NCBI RefSeq assembly: GCF_038452265.1 | Contig: NZ_CP151842.1 | Location: 2,418,001-2,482,000 of the forward strand | DNA: 64,000 nucleotides | DNA from: Vibrio diazotrophicus | GTDB lineage: Bacteria; Pseudomonadota; Gammaproteobacteria; Enterobacterales; Vibrionaceae | Reading direction: 5' to 3' | Shown: piece by piece, positions 45,818-54,705 of the stretch | Layout of the letters: each line of letters begins with the position of its first letter | Numbering within the stretch: the first letter of the stretch is position 1 | Made by a program: the position numbers and the translations under genes | The notes under the pieces: model-generated | Told to the model about the DNA's origin: nothing | The model's input: only the letters and a program-made list of their open reading frames with translations | Databases searched by the model: none

Positions 45818-45850
45818 AAAAAAAAATCCAGCCGAAGCTGGATTTTTTCA
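45818..45850 (-). terminator. flaB terminator
   Basis: AATCCAGC / GCTGGATT hairpin with loop TTCG, followed by TTTTTTTT in the minus direction just after the flaB stop. Confidence 0.9.
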
Positions 45851-45862
45851 TCTGGAAGCGGA

Positions 45863-47002
45863 TTAACCTAGTAGGCTAAGCGCTGCGTTTGGAGCTTGTT
45901 TAGCTTGCGCCAACACTGTGCTTGATGCTTGAGAAAGAATTTGCGACTTAGTTAGTGCAGTTGTTTCTTTCGCGAAGTCAGTGTCTTTGATACGGCTCTT
46001 AGAAGCATTCACGTTTTCGTTAATGTTGTCTAAGTTGCTGATTGCATGGTTGAAACGGTTTTGGAAAGCACCAAGTTCTGCGCGGTGGCTATCTACAAAT
46101 TTCAACGCTGAGTCGATGATAGCAACAGATTCTTGAGCGCCGCCTACTGATGTTACGTCAATAGAGTTCACAGTTACCGCTTTACCTTCAGCAGAACCTA
46201 AACCTAGTTCACCAGCAAGAGAACCACCAAATGCTACTTCGCCGTCTAGTTTGTCAGTACCTGCGAATACTTGTAGCTTGCCATCTTCGCTTACAGATGC
46301 TTTAACTGTGTCTGTTTGACCGTTGATGTAAGTTGCTAGCTCTTCGATGTCATCACCAGTTTTTGCTGAGATGCTGATAGTTTGCTCTTGACCAGCTTTG
46401 TCAGTGAAAGACATGGTTAGGTCGTTTGCACCTGATTGCACGCCCCAGTTTTTATCTTTACTTTCAGTTGCTTGGTAGCTAATACCACCCATCTTAGAGT
46501 TGTCGCTACGCATGTTGTTTAGGCTTAACATTACTGCTTCACCTGAGTCAGCACCAATTTGGAATGACTTAGTTGAGAATGTGCCGTTTAGTAGCTTGTT
46601 ACCACCGAAAGAAGTGGTTTCTGCAATACGGTTTAGTTCGTCGTTAAGTGCAGATACTTCTTCTTGAAGTGCTACGCGCTCAGACTTAGAGTTTGAACCG
46701 TTAGTAGATTGTAGTGACAAGTCACGCATACGTTGCAGAATGTTAGTCGTTTCATTCATCGCACCTTCAGCAGTTTGAGCGATAGAGATACCATCGTTCG
46801 CGTTACGTACTGCTACGTCTAAGCCACGGCTTTGAACGTTCAAACGGTTAGAGATTTGAAGACCAGCTGCATCATCTTTTGCGCTGTTGATTTTTGAACC
46901 AGACGATAGACGCTCCATAGACGTTTGTTGTGCGCTAGTTGCGCCGTTTAGGTAACGTTGAGCTGTCATTGCTGATACGTTTGTATTTACATTCACTGCC
47001 AT
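45863..47002 (-). CDS. flaB: Polar flagellin FlaB
   Basis: 379-residue flagellin, closest by eye to the flaA product: near-identical terminal D0/D1 domains and more divergent centre. N-terminus MAVNVNTNVSAMTAQRYLNG. It lacks cysteines, as usual. Monocistronic, with sigma28 promoter at 47085-47111 and a strong terminator. The 5' leader carries a stem-loop (47036-47058). Confidence 0.93.
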   Translation of the reverse strand: MAVNVNTNVSAMTAQRYLNGATSAQQTSMERLSSGSKINSAKDDAAGLQISNRLNVQSRGLDVAVRNANDGISIAQTAEGAMNETTNILQRMRDLSLQSTNGSNSKSERVALQEEVSALNDELNRIAETTSFGGNKLLNGTFSTKSFQIGADSGEAVMLSLNNMRSDNSKMGGISYQATESKDKNWGVQSGANDLTMSFTDKAGQEQTISISAKTGDDIEELATYINGQTDTVKASVSEDGKLQVFAGTDKLDGEVAFGGSLAGELGLGSAEGKAVTVNSIDVTSVGGAQESVAIIDSALKFVDSHRAELGAFQNRFNHAISNLDNINENVNASKSRIKDTDFAKETTALTKSQILSQASSTVLAQAKQAPNAALSLLG

Positions 47003-47035
47003 GGTGATTTCTCCAATTGATTTTCCGGTAGTTCA

Positions 47036-47058
47036 GGTTTCCGACGTCTCGGAAAACC
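47036..47058 (-). promoter_or_regulatory. Stem-loop in the flaB 5' leader
   Basis: GGTTTTCCGA-GACG-TCGGAAACC forms a nearly perfect nine-pair hairpin between the sigma28 start site and the ribosome site. No such hairpin stands out in the flaF leader. Confidence 0.5.
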
Positions 47059-47084
47059 AAGTAGTTCTCTCAAAGTTACTTTCT

Positions 47085-47111
47085 ATAACGGCTCCTGTTC
47101 GGGAACCTTTA
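47085..47111 (-). promoter_or_regulatory. Sigma28 promoter of flaB
   Basis: TAAAG-N14-GCCGTTAT, same spacing and almost the same boxes as the flaA promoter. Confidence 0.82.
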
Positions 47112-47203
47112 GAAAATTTTTTCGATTTTTTAAAAAAAACTTCGTTTGGCGTATTAAACGTGACGAAAGCATTAAAAGTTTTAAAAAGTCGATTTTTTTA
47201 TTA

Positions 47204-47233
47204 AAGGTTTACAACGCAGCGTCGATAAACCTT
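47204..47233 (-). terminator. Candidate hairpin after flaF
   Basis: AAGGTTTA / TAAACCTT arms around a 14-nt loop, 33 nt past the flaF stop. The following tract is TTAATA and then A-rich, so termination strength is doubtful. Confidence 0.45.
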
Positions 47234-47265
47234 GATTTTCTTTTTACCAAGCGCGTTTTTCTTTT

Positions 47266-48399
47266 TTAACCAAGTAAAGATAAAGCCATGTTTGGCTGTT
47301 TCTTAGCTTGAGCCAAAATCGAGGTACTCACTTGTTGAAGAATTTGCTGCTTAATCATTTGCGTCGTTTCTTTCGCATAGTCAGCGTCTTTAATACGACT
47401 ATTAGAAGCAGCTAGGTTTTCGTGCACGTTATCCAGATTGTTGATCGCGTGCGAAAAACGGTTTTGTAAAGCACCTAACTCAGCTCGATGACTGTCTACA
47501 TATTGCAGCGCAGTATCTAACACCGACACAGCACGTTGAGCACCACCAGCAGAACGGATATCCAGGTCGTTCACAGACTCATAGCCTTTGAGATCCATTT
47601 GAAGCTCTTCGGCTAAGCTGCCACTAAATGATAAAGTTCCGGAAGTCTCTTTACCCGCCATAAAGATCTGTAGTTGACCATCTTCATTGACGGATGCTGA
47701 TAGTTCATCAGTTTGCCCGTTTATGTAAGTAGCCAGCTCTTCTACATCATCACCTTCTTTAGCGTGAATATTGATTGAAGACTCTTTACCACTCGCATCC
47801 ACATACTGAATCATCAGCTGGTTACTGCCTTTTGATACCTGCCATTGTTCATCTAGCGAGCGACGACCGACATAGCTGAATCCACCCATATCGATACTGT
47901 CTGAACGCATGTTCTTCAGTGACAGCTGAACCGCCTCTCCAGAGCTTGCGCCTATTTGGAAAGAAGATTGTCCAAAAGTGCCACTGAGCAATTTTCGCCC
48001 ACCAAAAGAGGTAGTTTCAGCGATTCGGTTCAATTCATCATTCAAAGCCGCCATTTCTTCCTGCAAAGCAATTCTTTCTGCTTTGCTGTTGGAACCATTA
48101 GCTGACTGAAGTGATAAATCTCGCATGCGTTGCAGCAAGTTGGTACTTTCCTGCATCGCCCCTTCCGCAGTTTGCATGATAGACACACCGTCATTGGCAT
48201 TACGCACAGCGACATCTAGTCCGCGCATCTGAGTTTCTAAGCGATTCGATATTTGCAGACCTGCCGCATCATCTTTAGCACTGTTAATCTTCTTACCCGA
48301 AGACAAACGCTCTAAAGATTGATTAAGCATTTCTGTAGCTGAGTTCAAATGGCGTTGAGCCACAAGAGCAGAGACATTTGTGTTTACCGTTATCGCCAT
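47266..48399 (-). CDS. flaF: Polar flagellin FlaF
   Basis: 377-residue flagellin, the most divergent of the three in this window (MAITVNTNVSALVAQRHLNSATEMLNQSLERL at the N-terminus). The C-terminus IKQQILQQVSTSILAQAKKQ is conserved. Symbol assigned by position. It has its own sigma28 promoter (48439-48465) and a weak Shine-Dalgarno (AGGTGA, about 11 nt spacing), so expression may be lower. Confidence 0.9.
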   Translation of the reverse strand: MAITVNTNVSALVAQRHLNSATEMLNQSLERLSSGKKINSAKDDAAGLQISNRLETQMRGLDVAVRNANDGVSIMQTAEGAMQESTNLLQRMRDLSLQSANGSNSKAERIALQEEMAALNDELNRIAETTSFGGRKLLSGTFGQSSFQIGASSGEAVQLSLKNMRSDSIDMGGFSYVGRRSLDEQWQVSKGSNQLMIQYVDASGKESSINIHAKEGDDVEELATYINGQTDELSASVNEDGQLQIFMAGKETSGTLSFSGSLAEELQMDLKGYESVNDLDIRSAGGAQRAVSVLDTALQYVDSHRAELGALQNRFSHAINNLDNVHENLAASNSRIKDADYAKETTQMIKQQILQQVSTSILAQAKKQPNMALSLLG

Positions 48400-48438
48400 A
48401 CAGACGCAATCACCTACTTCTGGTTAATTCTGTTAGCT

Positions 48439-48465
48439 ATATCGGTGGCGTGCAGATTTTCTTTA
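48439..48465 (-). promoter_or_regulatory. Sigma28 promoter of flaF
   Basis: TAAAG-N14-ACCGATAT matches the sigma28 consensus except for the first G of the -10. Directly follows the terminator of the upstream peroxidase gene. Confidence 0.75.
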
Positions 48466-48484
48466 GTAAGAGTTTTATTTAAAA

Positions 48485-48513
48485 CGAAAAGCCGGACATT
48501 TAGCCCGGCTTTC
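48485..48513 (-). terminator. Terminator after the Dyp-type peroxidase gene
   Basis: AAAGCCGG / CCGGCTTT hairpin followed by TTCGTTTT in the minus direction. It insulates the flaF promoter. Confidence 0.85.
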
Positions 48514-48542
48514 ATCTATGTGATTATTCTCTGTTTATCGAG

Positions 48543-49448
48543 CTATGCCTTTACAGCAAGGCTCGCTAGCATCTCTTGAGAAGGCGCAAAGAAGTAAGCG
48601 CCAGTTACAGCGTGAGTAAAGCGAAGTAGTTGGTCTGTTTTACCATCTGTCACACCATACATACTTTCTAACATCACTTTCATGTTATGCAGTGTGTAGC
48701 AGTAAGAGATAAACAGCAGGCCATGTTCACCACTTGCGGTACCATACGGTAAGCTGTGACGAACTATCTTCAAACCTTTACCTTCTTCTTTAATATCAAC
48801 ACGACCCACGTGTGAAGCGGCTGGAACGTCATCTAGCTCGATGGAATCTGGCTTAGTACGGCCGACTACTTTTTCTTGAGCAGAGATGTTTAAACGGTTC
48901 CAAGCAGGAAGATCATGCACAAAGCGTTGTAGCAATACGTAGCTACCACCCGCAAACTCACCATCCTGAATCAGTGCAACCTCTTGACGTTTCTCATCTT
49001 TAGGGTTTTCTGTTCCATCAATGAATCCTGTCATATCACGAGCATCTAGGTAGCGGAAACCGTAAGTCTCATCCACGACGGTCACATCTTCAGCCGTTTC
49101 GGCTAAGAATGTACGTAAAACGTAAAATAGCAAATCGTGACGAGTTGAATGGCAGTGAATCAGTACATCAGCATCTGTACTAGGTGCTACAACATTACCT
49201 TCACCCAGCGGTTGAAAATCGATCAGCTCTTCAGGCATCGCCACATCAAGCTTTTGCCAAAAAGCTCTAGTAAAAGAAACGGATACCGATAAAGCCGCCC
49301 CCGGTTGATTCGCATTAATATCCGCAATATGTGCTGGCAACGCTTGAAGTTGCTGTAAAACATGAGCGTGGTTTTGACGAATTTTCAAAAGGCTATAGAG
49401 TGCAAATGGACCTGCTTCAGGCAGAATTGCAGTCTGTGACATTGACAT
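48543..49448 (-). CDS. Dyp-type peroxidase (YfeX-like)
   Basis: Heme peroxidase of the dye-decolorising superfamily. GFIDGTENP (about 135-143) contains the catalytic distal Asp motif GXXDG. HVGRVD (about 214) likely supplies the proximal His, and IVRHSLPYG supplies the conserved Arg. No Tat or Sec signal, so cytoplasmic. At 301 residues it resembles E. coli YfeX (299). Monocistronic, upstream of the flagellin cluster with its own terminator. Confidence 0.92.
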   Translation of the reverse strand: MSMSQTAILPEAGPFALYSLLKIRQNHAHVLQQLQALPAHIADINANQPGAALSVSVSFTRAFWQKLDVAMPEELIDFQPLGEGNVVAPSTDADVLIHCHSTRHDLLFYVLRTFLAETAEDVTVVDETYGFRYLDARDMTGFIDGTENPKDEKRQEVALIQDGEFAGGSYVLLQRFVHDLPAWNRLNISAQEKVVGRTKPDSIELDDVPAASHVGRVDIKEEGKGLKIVRHSLPYGTASGEHGLLFISYCYTLHNMKVMLESMYGVTDGKTDQLLRFTHAVTGAYFFAPSQEMLASLAVKA

Positions 49449-49545
49449 AAAAAATCCTCACTATTCATTTATGCTCATTGGCTATGGACTGAGTGTAATT
49501 AAAAACTATTTCTTTATGTTGACCGTGATCATGAGTTCACAACGA

Positions 49546-50010
49546 TCATGTGCGATACAAAACAGGGACTTGAAAGCAATCTCTGACACTACGACTGTTA
49601 TAAACATACAGAGCAAACCACAATAAAAGCAACATACTCAAGGCAGATATCCAGCTAAAAGAGCCGTTCTGAAGATAAACGTGGTATCCGGTTTGAACGA
49701 ATTGTGCCAGTGTCGTTAACAACGTCACCTCTCTGCCCCATTTAGCGGATAATATCGCCCAGCGCCTGTCAGGATGCCTTAACCCGACCAACCACATCAT
49801 AGCAATACTCGGTACGCCCATCGCTAAACCCAAATACAACATTGAGTGATCAGGATAAATCAAACCTAGAATTTTCGGCCCACTGTCGCGACTGGCTCCA
49901 GCCATCACAAATACAATCCAAGCTTTCGACAAGAAAAACCAGCCTAGCCATAACCATTTAGGAGCCTTAAGAAAGCCGTTAGCATCGTATTGTTCTATTG
50001 AATAACGCAC
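49546..50010 (-). CDS. DUF2919 family inner-membrane protein (YfeZ-like)
   Basis: About 154 residues with four hydrophobic segments; the conserved N-terminus is YDANGFLKAPKWLWLGWFFLSKAW. The frame is open to a TTG at 50046, but the GTG at 50010 (VRYSIEQYD) is preferred: it gives the family length and has GGA upstream. In E. coli yfeZ lies near yfeX, matching the peroxidase neighbour here. Function unknown. Confidence 0.82.
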   Translation of the reverse strand: MRYSIEQYDANGFLKAPKWLWLGWFFLSKAWIVFVMAGASRDSGPKILGLIYPDHSMLYLGLAMGVPSIAMMWLVGLRHPDRRWAILSAKWGREVTLLTTLAQFVQTGYHVYLQNGSFSWISALSMLLLLWFALYVYNSRSVRDCFQVPVLYRT

Positions 50011-50299
50011 AGTGTTCCATCTGAATTTACTACTTTTGTTACACAACCACTTTAACCGAATGGTTTCAAATAGCTATACGTAATCTCTGATTGAAGCGGT
50101 AGATACGAGATTCAGAATGTAAGAAAAAGGCTCATGTATCTTTCTAGCCAATTATCAAAGACGTCATAGTGACAGGCAAACAGAACACCATGACAGATAG
50201 AGAAATTAAACGGCAGAGTTGATCTAGAGCCCTTCATCAAATATGTCAGTTCGTGATAGGGTTTAGCCCTATTCACTACCAAGACTAAATTCTGCATTT

Positions 50300-50647
50300 A
50301 TGAACAAGAAGATCGTTCCTTCGGAACAAACTCAGCAAGAGGCATTGGCGGTCGCTAGAGCAATTCAAAAACCGGGACAAACAAAAGAACAGACCAAATT
50401 AATTGCTCAAGGAATAGAGAAAGGCATAGCGCTGTACAAAAAACAGCAAAAAGAGAAAAGCCGCCAAGCAGATAGAGCACGTAAGAAAGCGTTAAAAACA
50501 AAGCAAACCAGTGCAGAAACTCAAGAAAGCGAAGAGTTTAATGAATTCGACGCAACGACAAGCACATCAAGCTTTTTACCTTGGATTTTACTGGGCTTAA
50601 GCTGGGCAGGCTTTATTGCGTATTGGTTTGTACAAAACCAACAATAA
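50300..50647 (+). CDS. DUF2956 family protein
   Basis: 115 residues. A highly charged N-terminal part (EQTQQEALAVARAIQKPGQTKEQTKLIAQGIEKGI, then lysine-rich coil) is followed by a single C-terminal membrane helix (about 95-110, LPWILLGLSWAGFIAYWFV). Tail-anchored topology is suggested. Function unknown. Converges with the HTH gene and shares its terminator. Confidence 0.85.
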   Translation: MNKKIVPSEQTQQEALAVARAIQKPGQTKEQTKLIAQGIEKGIALYKKQQKEKSRQADRARKKALKTKQTSAETQESEEFNEFDATTSTSSFLPWILLGLSWAGFIAYWFVQNQQ

Positions 50648-50650
50648 GGA

Positions 50651-50676
50651 AAAAAGCCAGCAAAGCTGGCTTTAAA
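50651..50676. terminator. Shared terminator for the DUF2956 and HTH genes
   Basis: AAAGCCAGC / GCTGGCTTT hairpin with AAA loop, flanked by A- and T-rich sides. It overlaps the stop codon of the HTH gene on the minus strand. Confidence 0.75.
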
Positions 50677-50953
50677 ATCCTAAGCTCGCCGCAATGTCAT
50701 TTTTGCGGTCAAAAACCCATTGGCTATCAAATGGTCCCCAGTCTGATAATTGGTAGTAACCATCGTTATGACGTCTACCATCCTGAACAAACATGAGTTC
50801 TATACCAATTCCCGGAAGCGCTTTAATCACGTCCTGAATAGTACGACGTGGCCATCCCGTTTTCTCAATAAGTTTAGGCACATTTGGCCGCTCAAGGCTT
50901 TCCACTAACAAGGCTAAATACAGACGCCTAGCAAAAACAGGACTCAATTCCAT
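50672..50953 (-). CDS. Winged helix-turn-helix protein (HTH_43-like)
   Basis: 93-residue protein whose centre reads as a winged HTH (VPKLIEKTGWPRRTIQDVIKAL, about 25-46). This resembles the small HTH_43 family. It probably binds DNA; no target or effector domain is visible. The C-terminal half is aromatic-rich (YYQLSDWGPFDSQWVF). Divergent from the ArsC-fold gene at 51201. Confidence 0.75.
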   Translation of the reverse strand: MELSPVFARRLYLALLVESLERPNVPKLIEKTGWPRRTIQDVIKALPGIGIELMFVQDGRRHNDGYYQLSDWGPFDSQWVFDRKNDIAASLGF

Positions 50954-51200
50954 TGATACCTCCTAATCAATACAGGACTCATTATTTCTTTTTTGCCTCG
51001 AAACGTGTTGCGTTTGATCAATAACTTTTCAATACCATGCAAATCAGAGCGTATTTTCTTGTCACGAACCCTTTTGTCACGAGGCTGGCTTCCTGTTAGG
51101 ATTTGGCAAACAACGATAATTCAGCCTATATACACAAGCTTGGCTTTGTAACCCTCGCGGTTGCAGGTTCAGTGAGTGGGGAGATAAAGGAAAAGTACTA

Positions 51201-51548
51201 ATGACTATTATGTATGGCATCCCAAACTGCGACACAATCAAAAAAGCGCGTAAGTGGCTTGAAGCAGAAGGTGTCGAATACCAGTTTCATGATTATAAAA
51301 AACAAGGGATCGACGCTGAACTCGTGAAAGAGTTTTGCCTATCGCTTGGTTGGGAAAATGTGTTAAATAAACGCGGCACAACCTATCGTCAACTTAGCCA
51401 AGAGCAGAAAGACACGTTGAATGAAACCAACGCTATCGCTTTGTTGGTTGAGCAGCCTTCAATGATTAAGCGTCCGATTGTGCGCCATAATGACAAACTA
51501 GAACTCGGCTTCAGCACTGCGAACTACGCGGCTCTTTTTAGTCAATAA
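51201..51548 (+). CDS. yffB: ArsC/Spx-family reductase-like protein (YffB)
   Basis: 115 residues with the thioredoxin-fold ArsC family start MYGIPNCDTIKKARKWL, one catalytic-position cysteine (Cys10) and a conserved RPIVRH segment. E. coli YffB is a related glutathione-dependent thiol reductase of uncertain role. It is placed immediately before dapE (44-bp gap), as yffB is next to dapE in E. coli. Confidence 0.92.
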   Translation: MTIMYGIPNCDTIKKARKWLEAEGVEYQFHDYKKQGIDAELVKEFCLSLGWENVLNKRGTTYRQLSQEQKDTLNETNAIALLVEQPSMIKRPIVRHNDKLELGFSTANYAALFSQ

Positions 51549-51592
51549 TTTTACTTAATAAACCGTTTCTTTTTTTAACAAGGATTTCAAGG

Positions 51593-52726
51593 ATGACAGA
51601 TAGCCCTGCTTTGGCTCTCGCAAAAGATTTAATCAGCCGCCAATCGGTAACCCCAATCGACGCAGGTTGCCAAGATTTAATGATTCAACGCTTAAAAGCG
51701 CTCGGTTTTGAAATCGAATCTATGGTGTTTGAAGATACAACCAACTTCTGGGCTCGCAAAGGCACTGAAGCACCGTTATTTACCTTCGCAGGTCATACTG
51801 ACGTAGTTCCAGCCGGTAAGTTGGAGCAATGGCATACTCCACCATTTGAACCAACCATTATCGATGATCATCTTCATGGGCGTGGCGCTGCAGATATGAA
51901 AGGTTCACTGGCTTGTATGATTGTTGCTGTAGAACGCTTTCTTACTGAAAACCCGAACCACAAAGGTTCAATCGGATTTCTAATTACCTCTGATGAAGAA
52001 GGCCCGTTCATCAATGGTACAACCCGTGTTGTTGATACCTTAATGGAACGTAACGAAATGATTGATATGTGTATTGTTGGCGAACCTTCAAGCACATTAA
52101 AAGTGGGCGATGTGGTAAAAAATGGCCGTCGTGGATCGATTACTGGTGACATCACTATTAAAGGCACACAAGGTCATGTGGCTTACCCACACCTAGCAAA
52201 TAACCCTGTACATCAGTCTCTTCCGGCGCTGGCTGAACTGGCGACCATGAAATGGGATGATGGCAACGAATACTTCCCGCCTACCAGCTTCCAAATTCCA
52301 AACGTGCATGCTGGGACTGGTGCATCGAATGTCATTCCGGGTGAGTTCAATGTTCAATTCAACCTGCGTTTCAGTACCGAGTTAACTGCTGACGAGATTA
52401 AACGTCGCGTTCATTCAACTTTGGATGCTCACGGTTTGGATTATGACCTTCACTGGACACTGAATGGCCTGCCATTCTTAACAGATACAGGTGAACTGCT
52501 TGATGCTGTGGTTAAAGCTGTGAAAGAAGTGAATCATCAAGAACCACAGCTACTTACAACGGGTGGTACTTCTGATGGTCGTTTCATTGCTCAGATGGGC
52601 GCACAAGTAGTGGAACTGGGTCCTGTGAATGCCACCATCCACAAAGTGAACGAATGTGTCAGCATCCATGATCTTGAGCTGTTGACCGATATGTACCAAA
52701 AAACGCTGGAAAATCTTTTAGCGTGA
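51593..52726 (+). CDS. dapE: Succinyl-diaminopimelate desuccinylase DapE
   Basis: Zinc hydrolase of the DAP/lysine pathway. Metal ligands are visible in FAGHTDVVPAG (about 64-74), GRGAADMKGS (about 97-106) and the general-base segment TSDEEGPF (about 132-139); TGGTSDGRF lies near 325. Its 377 residues match the family (375). Downstream M15 peptidase gene starts 16 nt after its stop. Confidence 0.97.
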   Translation: MTDSPALALAKDLISRQSVTPIDAGCQDLMIQRLKALGFEIESMVFEDTTNFWARKGTEAPLFTFAGHTDVVPAGKLEQWHTPPFEPTIIDDHLHGRGAADMKGSLACMIVAVERFLTENPNHKGSIGFLITSDEEGPFINGTTRVVDTLMERNEMIDMCIVGEPSSTLKVGDVVKNGRRGSITGDITIKGTQGHVAYPHLANNPVHQSLPALAELATMKWDDGNEYFPPTSFQIPNVHAGTGASNVIPGEFNVQFNLRFSTELTADEIKRRVHSTLDAHGLDYDLHWTLNGLPFLTDTGELLDAVVKAVKEVNHQEPQLLTTGGTSDGRFIAQMGAQVVELGPVNATIHKVNECVSIHDLELLTDMYQKTLENLLA

Positions 52727-52742
52727 TGGAGAGTCTATTCGC

Positions 52743-53426
52743 GTGATAATGACCGCTGAGCAATTAACAGGTAAAACTGAATCCCATTTAACGGAAGTAC
52801 TGGTAGGACAGAAGCATTTTCTCGTCCATCCTGCTGTTAAAGATGATTTGCTGTCACTCAAAGAGGCGGCCGATAAAGAAGGTTTTAACTTCAATATTGC
52901 CAGCGGCTTTCGTTCCTTTGAACGCCAACTGGCGATCTGGAATCGAAAAATGTCAGGTGAAGCAGTGCTCCTTGATGAGAACAGCCAAATCATCGAGTCG
53001 CAAAATCTGAGTGATGAGCAAAAAATCGCAGCGATTTTGCGTTGGTCTGCGCTACCGGGCGCAAGTCGTCATCATTGGGGAACCGATTTTGATGTCTTTG
53101 ACAGAAATACCATCCCAAGCGAAGGCGGTTTGAAACTGGAACCCTGGGAATATTTACAAGACCACCAGCACCCCTTCTACCTTTGGTTACAAGCGCATTT
53201 AGCTGACTTTGGATTTTTCTTCCCTTATCAGGAAAATGGCTCTGGTGTCGCTTTTGAACCATGGCACATCAGCCACAAAAAAACAGCTCAGGCTTGTTTG
53301 CAACAACTCACTTTAGATCAATTGTCTACGCAACTGGATTCTGCGCCCATTTTAGGTAAAGAGTGCGTGCGCCAAGGGCTTGCAAAGATCTACAATCAAT
53401 ACATCACTAACATCAGCACTCGCTAA
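52743..53426 (+). CDS. M15-family metallopeptidase (D-Ala-D-Ala carboxypeptidase type)
   Basis: 227-residue VanY/VanX-related peptidase. SGFRSFERQ is the conserved N-terminal motif. Zinc ligands are probably His110 and Asp117 in SRHHWGTDFD, and the His of EPWHISH (near residue 176). No clear signal peptide, so location is uncertain. The GTG at 52743 is followed two codons later by an ATG (52749); either may start. Likely cotranscribed with dapE, putting a cell-wall peptide enzyme next to a DAP biosynthesis gene. Confidence 0.9.
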   Translation: MIMTAEQLTGKTESHLTEVLVGQKHFLVHPAVKDDLLSLKEAADKEGFNFNIASGFRSFERQLAIWNRKMSGEAVLLDENSQIIESQNLSDEQKIAAILRWSALPGASRHHWGTDFDVFDRNTIPSEGGLKLEPWEYLQDHQHPFYLWLQAHLADFGFFFPYQENGSGVAFEPWHISHKKTAQACLQQLTLDQLSTQLDSAPILGKECVRQGLAKIYNQYITNISTR

Positions 53427-53437
53427 CGGCAATCAGC

Positions 53438-53626
53438 ATGATAGAGTTTCTTTTTAACCCGTGGGTCATCTCAATCGTCATCGTCAGTGTGGTGATCGGT
53501 AATATTGCTGCATTGAAATACACAGCGAATATGAAATACGGTCAGCAGAAGAAGAAAAGCGATTTAGATAAACTCAATGAGCTTGATAAGCAACAACACC
53601 AAGACGACAACCAGCACAAACAATAA
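53438..53626 (+). CDS. DUF2897 family small membrane protein
   Basis: 62 residues: one N-terminal membrane helix (about 9-29, WVISIVIVSVVIGNIAALKY) followed by a charged, Q/D/K-rich cytoplasmic tail. Family DUF2897; function unknown. It starts 11 nt after the M15 peptidase gene. Its stop lies inside the following terminator. Confidence 0.82.
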   Translation: MIEFLFNPWVISIVIVSVVIGNIAALKYTANMKYGQQKKKSDLDKLNELDKQQHQDDNQHKQ

Positions 53627-53651
53627 AGGACGCAAAAGCGTCCTTTATTTT
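53625..53651. terminator. Bidirectional terminator between the DUF2897 gene and bamC
   Basis: AAAGGACGC-AAAA-GCGTCCTTT followed by ATTTTA; overlaps the DUF2897 stop codon. Confidence 0.88.
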
Positions 53652-53670
53652 ATCTAACGAGTGCTCTGCG

Positions 53671-54687
53671 TTATTTCTTATCAATTACCGCTGCGAGTAC
53701 TGGAACCATATCTTTCAACAAAGCTTCTTCAACAGGTTTACCTGATGAATCGGTCACGTTAATCGAAGTACGGTTACCCAAATCACCAAACAGAAAGGTG
53801 TAAGTTCCCGGTTTTAGCGCTGTAGGTTTGACGCCAATCTCTTGCCAGAACTCATCATCCGGTAACGCATATTTCGCTTTTACAGTACCTTGAGACTGAC
53901 TACGTTCTTCAATCGTAAAGCCCATATGAGGCAGAATGTTTGGTAAACGAGGCCAAAGCACGTCATAAGAAGAACGAGCAATAATCACAGGTAGACCACT
54001 ACGGTCTGCGCCCATTGAAATTGGAATCTGTTTGACTAGCTCTTGTGCTTTTCTCGCTGCTTCTTCACGAGCGTCAAGATCATAACGAGTCGTCACTAAA
54101 TTCGTCATCAAAGCGTTGTAACGCTCTTTATTGGTTGTTGAAACTGGCATCTGCTTGCCATCTTCACGCCAATCAATCAGCGATACTTTAAAGCCGTAGC
54201 GATTATTATCTTCGACACGAGTCACTTCGTAACGAGCGCCTAACTCGACGTCTTCATCTTCTGCGACCCAAGAAACCCAATCTGTTTCAATTCTGTCATT
54301 GGTTTGAGAGAGGATATTGATTTTGCGCTCAGCGATCACTTTTAAGACCGTATCCCAAACTTTATCCACTTCATCCTTACGAACCATCCACAGTGAAACT
54401 TCACCTTTTTGGCGTTCTGCACGAGCACCTGGGATCAGTTCCAGAACTTGTTGTGGCGGACGAATATCAACGGTTTGGCCTACACCGCCATGATAGTTCC
54501 CCTGCGGGATATCAAAATTTGGGTAAAACTCTGGAGTCGCTCCCTCTGGTAGCTGCCACTCGCTGAAGCTTTTCGTCTCTAGGTAGGTAAAATCATCTTT
54601 GGCTTGGCGGCGATGTGTCGAATTTGAACAAGCACTTAAAACCAAAACAGCTAGTGAACTTATAACTAGCTGACGCGTAAACTTCAT
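53671..54687 (-). CDS. bamC: Outer-membrane assembly lipoprotein BamC (NlpB)
   Basis: Accessory lipoprotein of the BAM complex that inserts beta-barrels. Signal and lipobox LVLSAC place the acylated Cys near residue 20. Two helix-grip domains follow (about 100-215 and 220-338), with TDWVSWVAEDEDVELGARYEV in the first. It is 338 residues. Downstream of dapA, the same order as E. coli dapA-nlpB. Confidence 0.95.
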   Translation of the reverse strand: MKFTRQLVISSLAVLVLSACSNSTHRRQAKDDFTYLETKSFSEWQLPEGATPEFYPNFDIPQGNYHGGVGQTVDIRPPQQVLELIPGARAERQKGEVSLWMVRKDEVDKVWDTVLKVIAERKINILSQTNDRIETDWVSWVAEDEDVELGARYEVTRVEDNNRYGFKVSLIDWREDGKQMPVSTTNKERYNALMTNLVTTRYDLDAREEAARKAQELVKQIPISMGADRSGLPVIIARSSYDVLWPRLPNILPHMGFTIEERSQSQGTVKAKYALPDDEFWQEIGVKPTALKPGTYTFLFGDLGNRTSINVTDSSGKPVEEALLKDMVPVLAAVIDKK

Positions 54688-54705
54688 TGAAACTCCTAAA
54701 ATGCA

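Noticed and set aside
47001..47204. Plus-strand 67-codon frame upstream of flaB
   Set aside because: It lies over the flaB sigma28 promoter and leader on the opposite strand and has no ribosome site or family resemblance.
36871..48399. Possible horizontal island covering the flagellar genes
   Set aside because: Gene order and content are the normal chromosomal polar flagellar set of vibrios; no integrase, direct repeats or composition shift seen.
50112..50297. Minus-strand 61-codon frame beside the DUF2956 gene
   Set aside because: No recognisable domain, no good ribosome site, and it lies in the likely promoter region of the neighbouring plus-strand gene.
50954..51200. GC-richer stretch before yffB considered as a small RNA or tRNA-like gene
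   Set aside because: No cloverleaf, no terminator-supported transcript and no stable long stem could be drawn; treated as an ordinary divergent promoter region.
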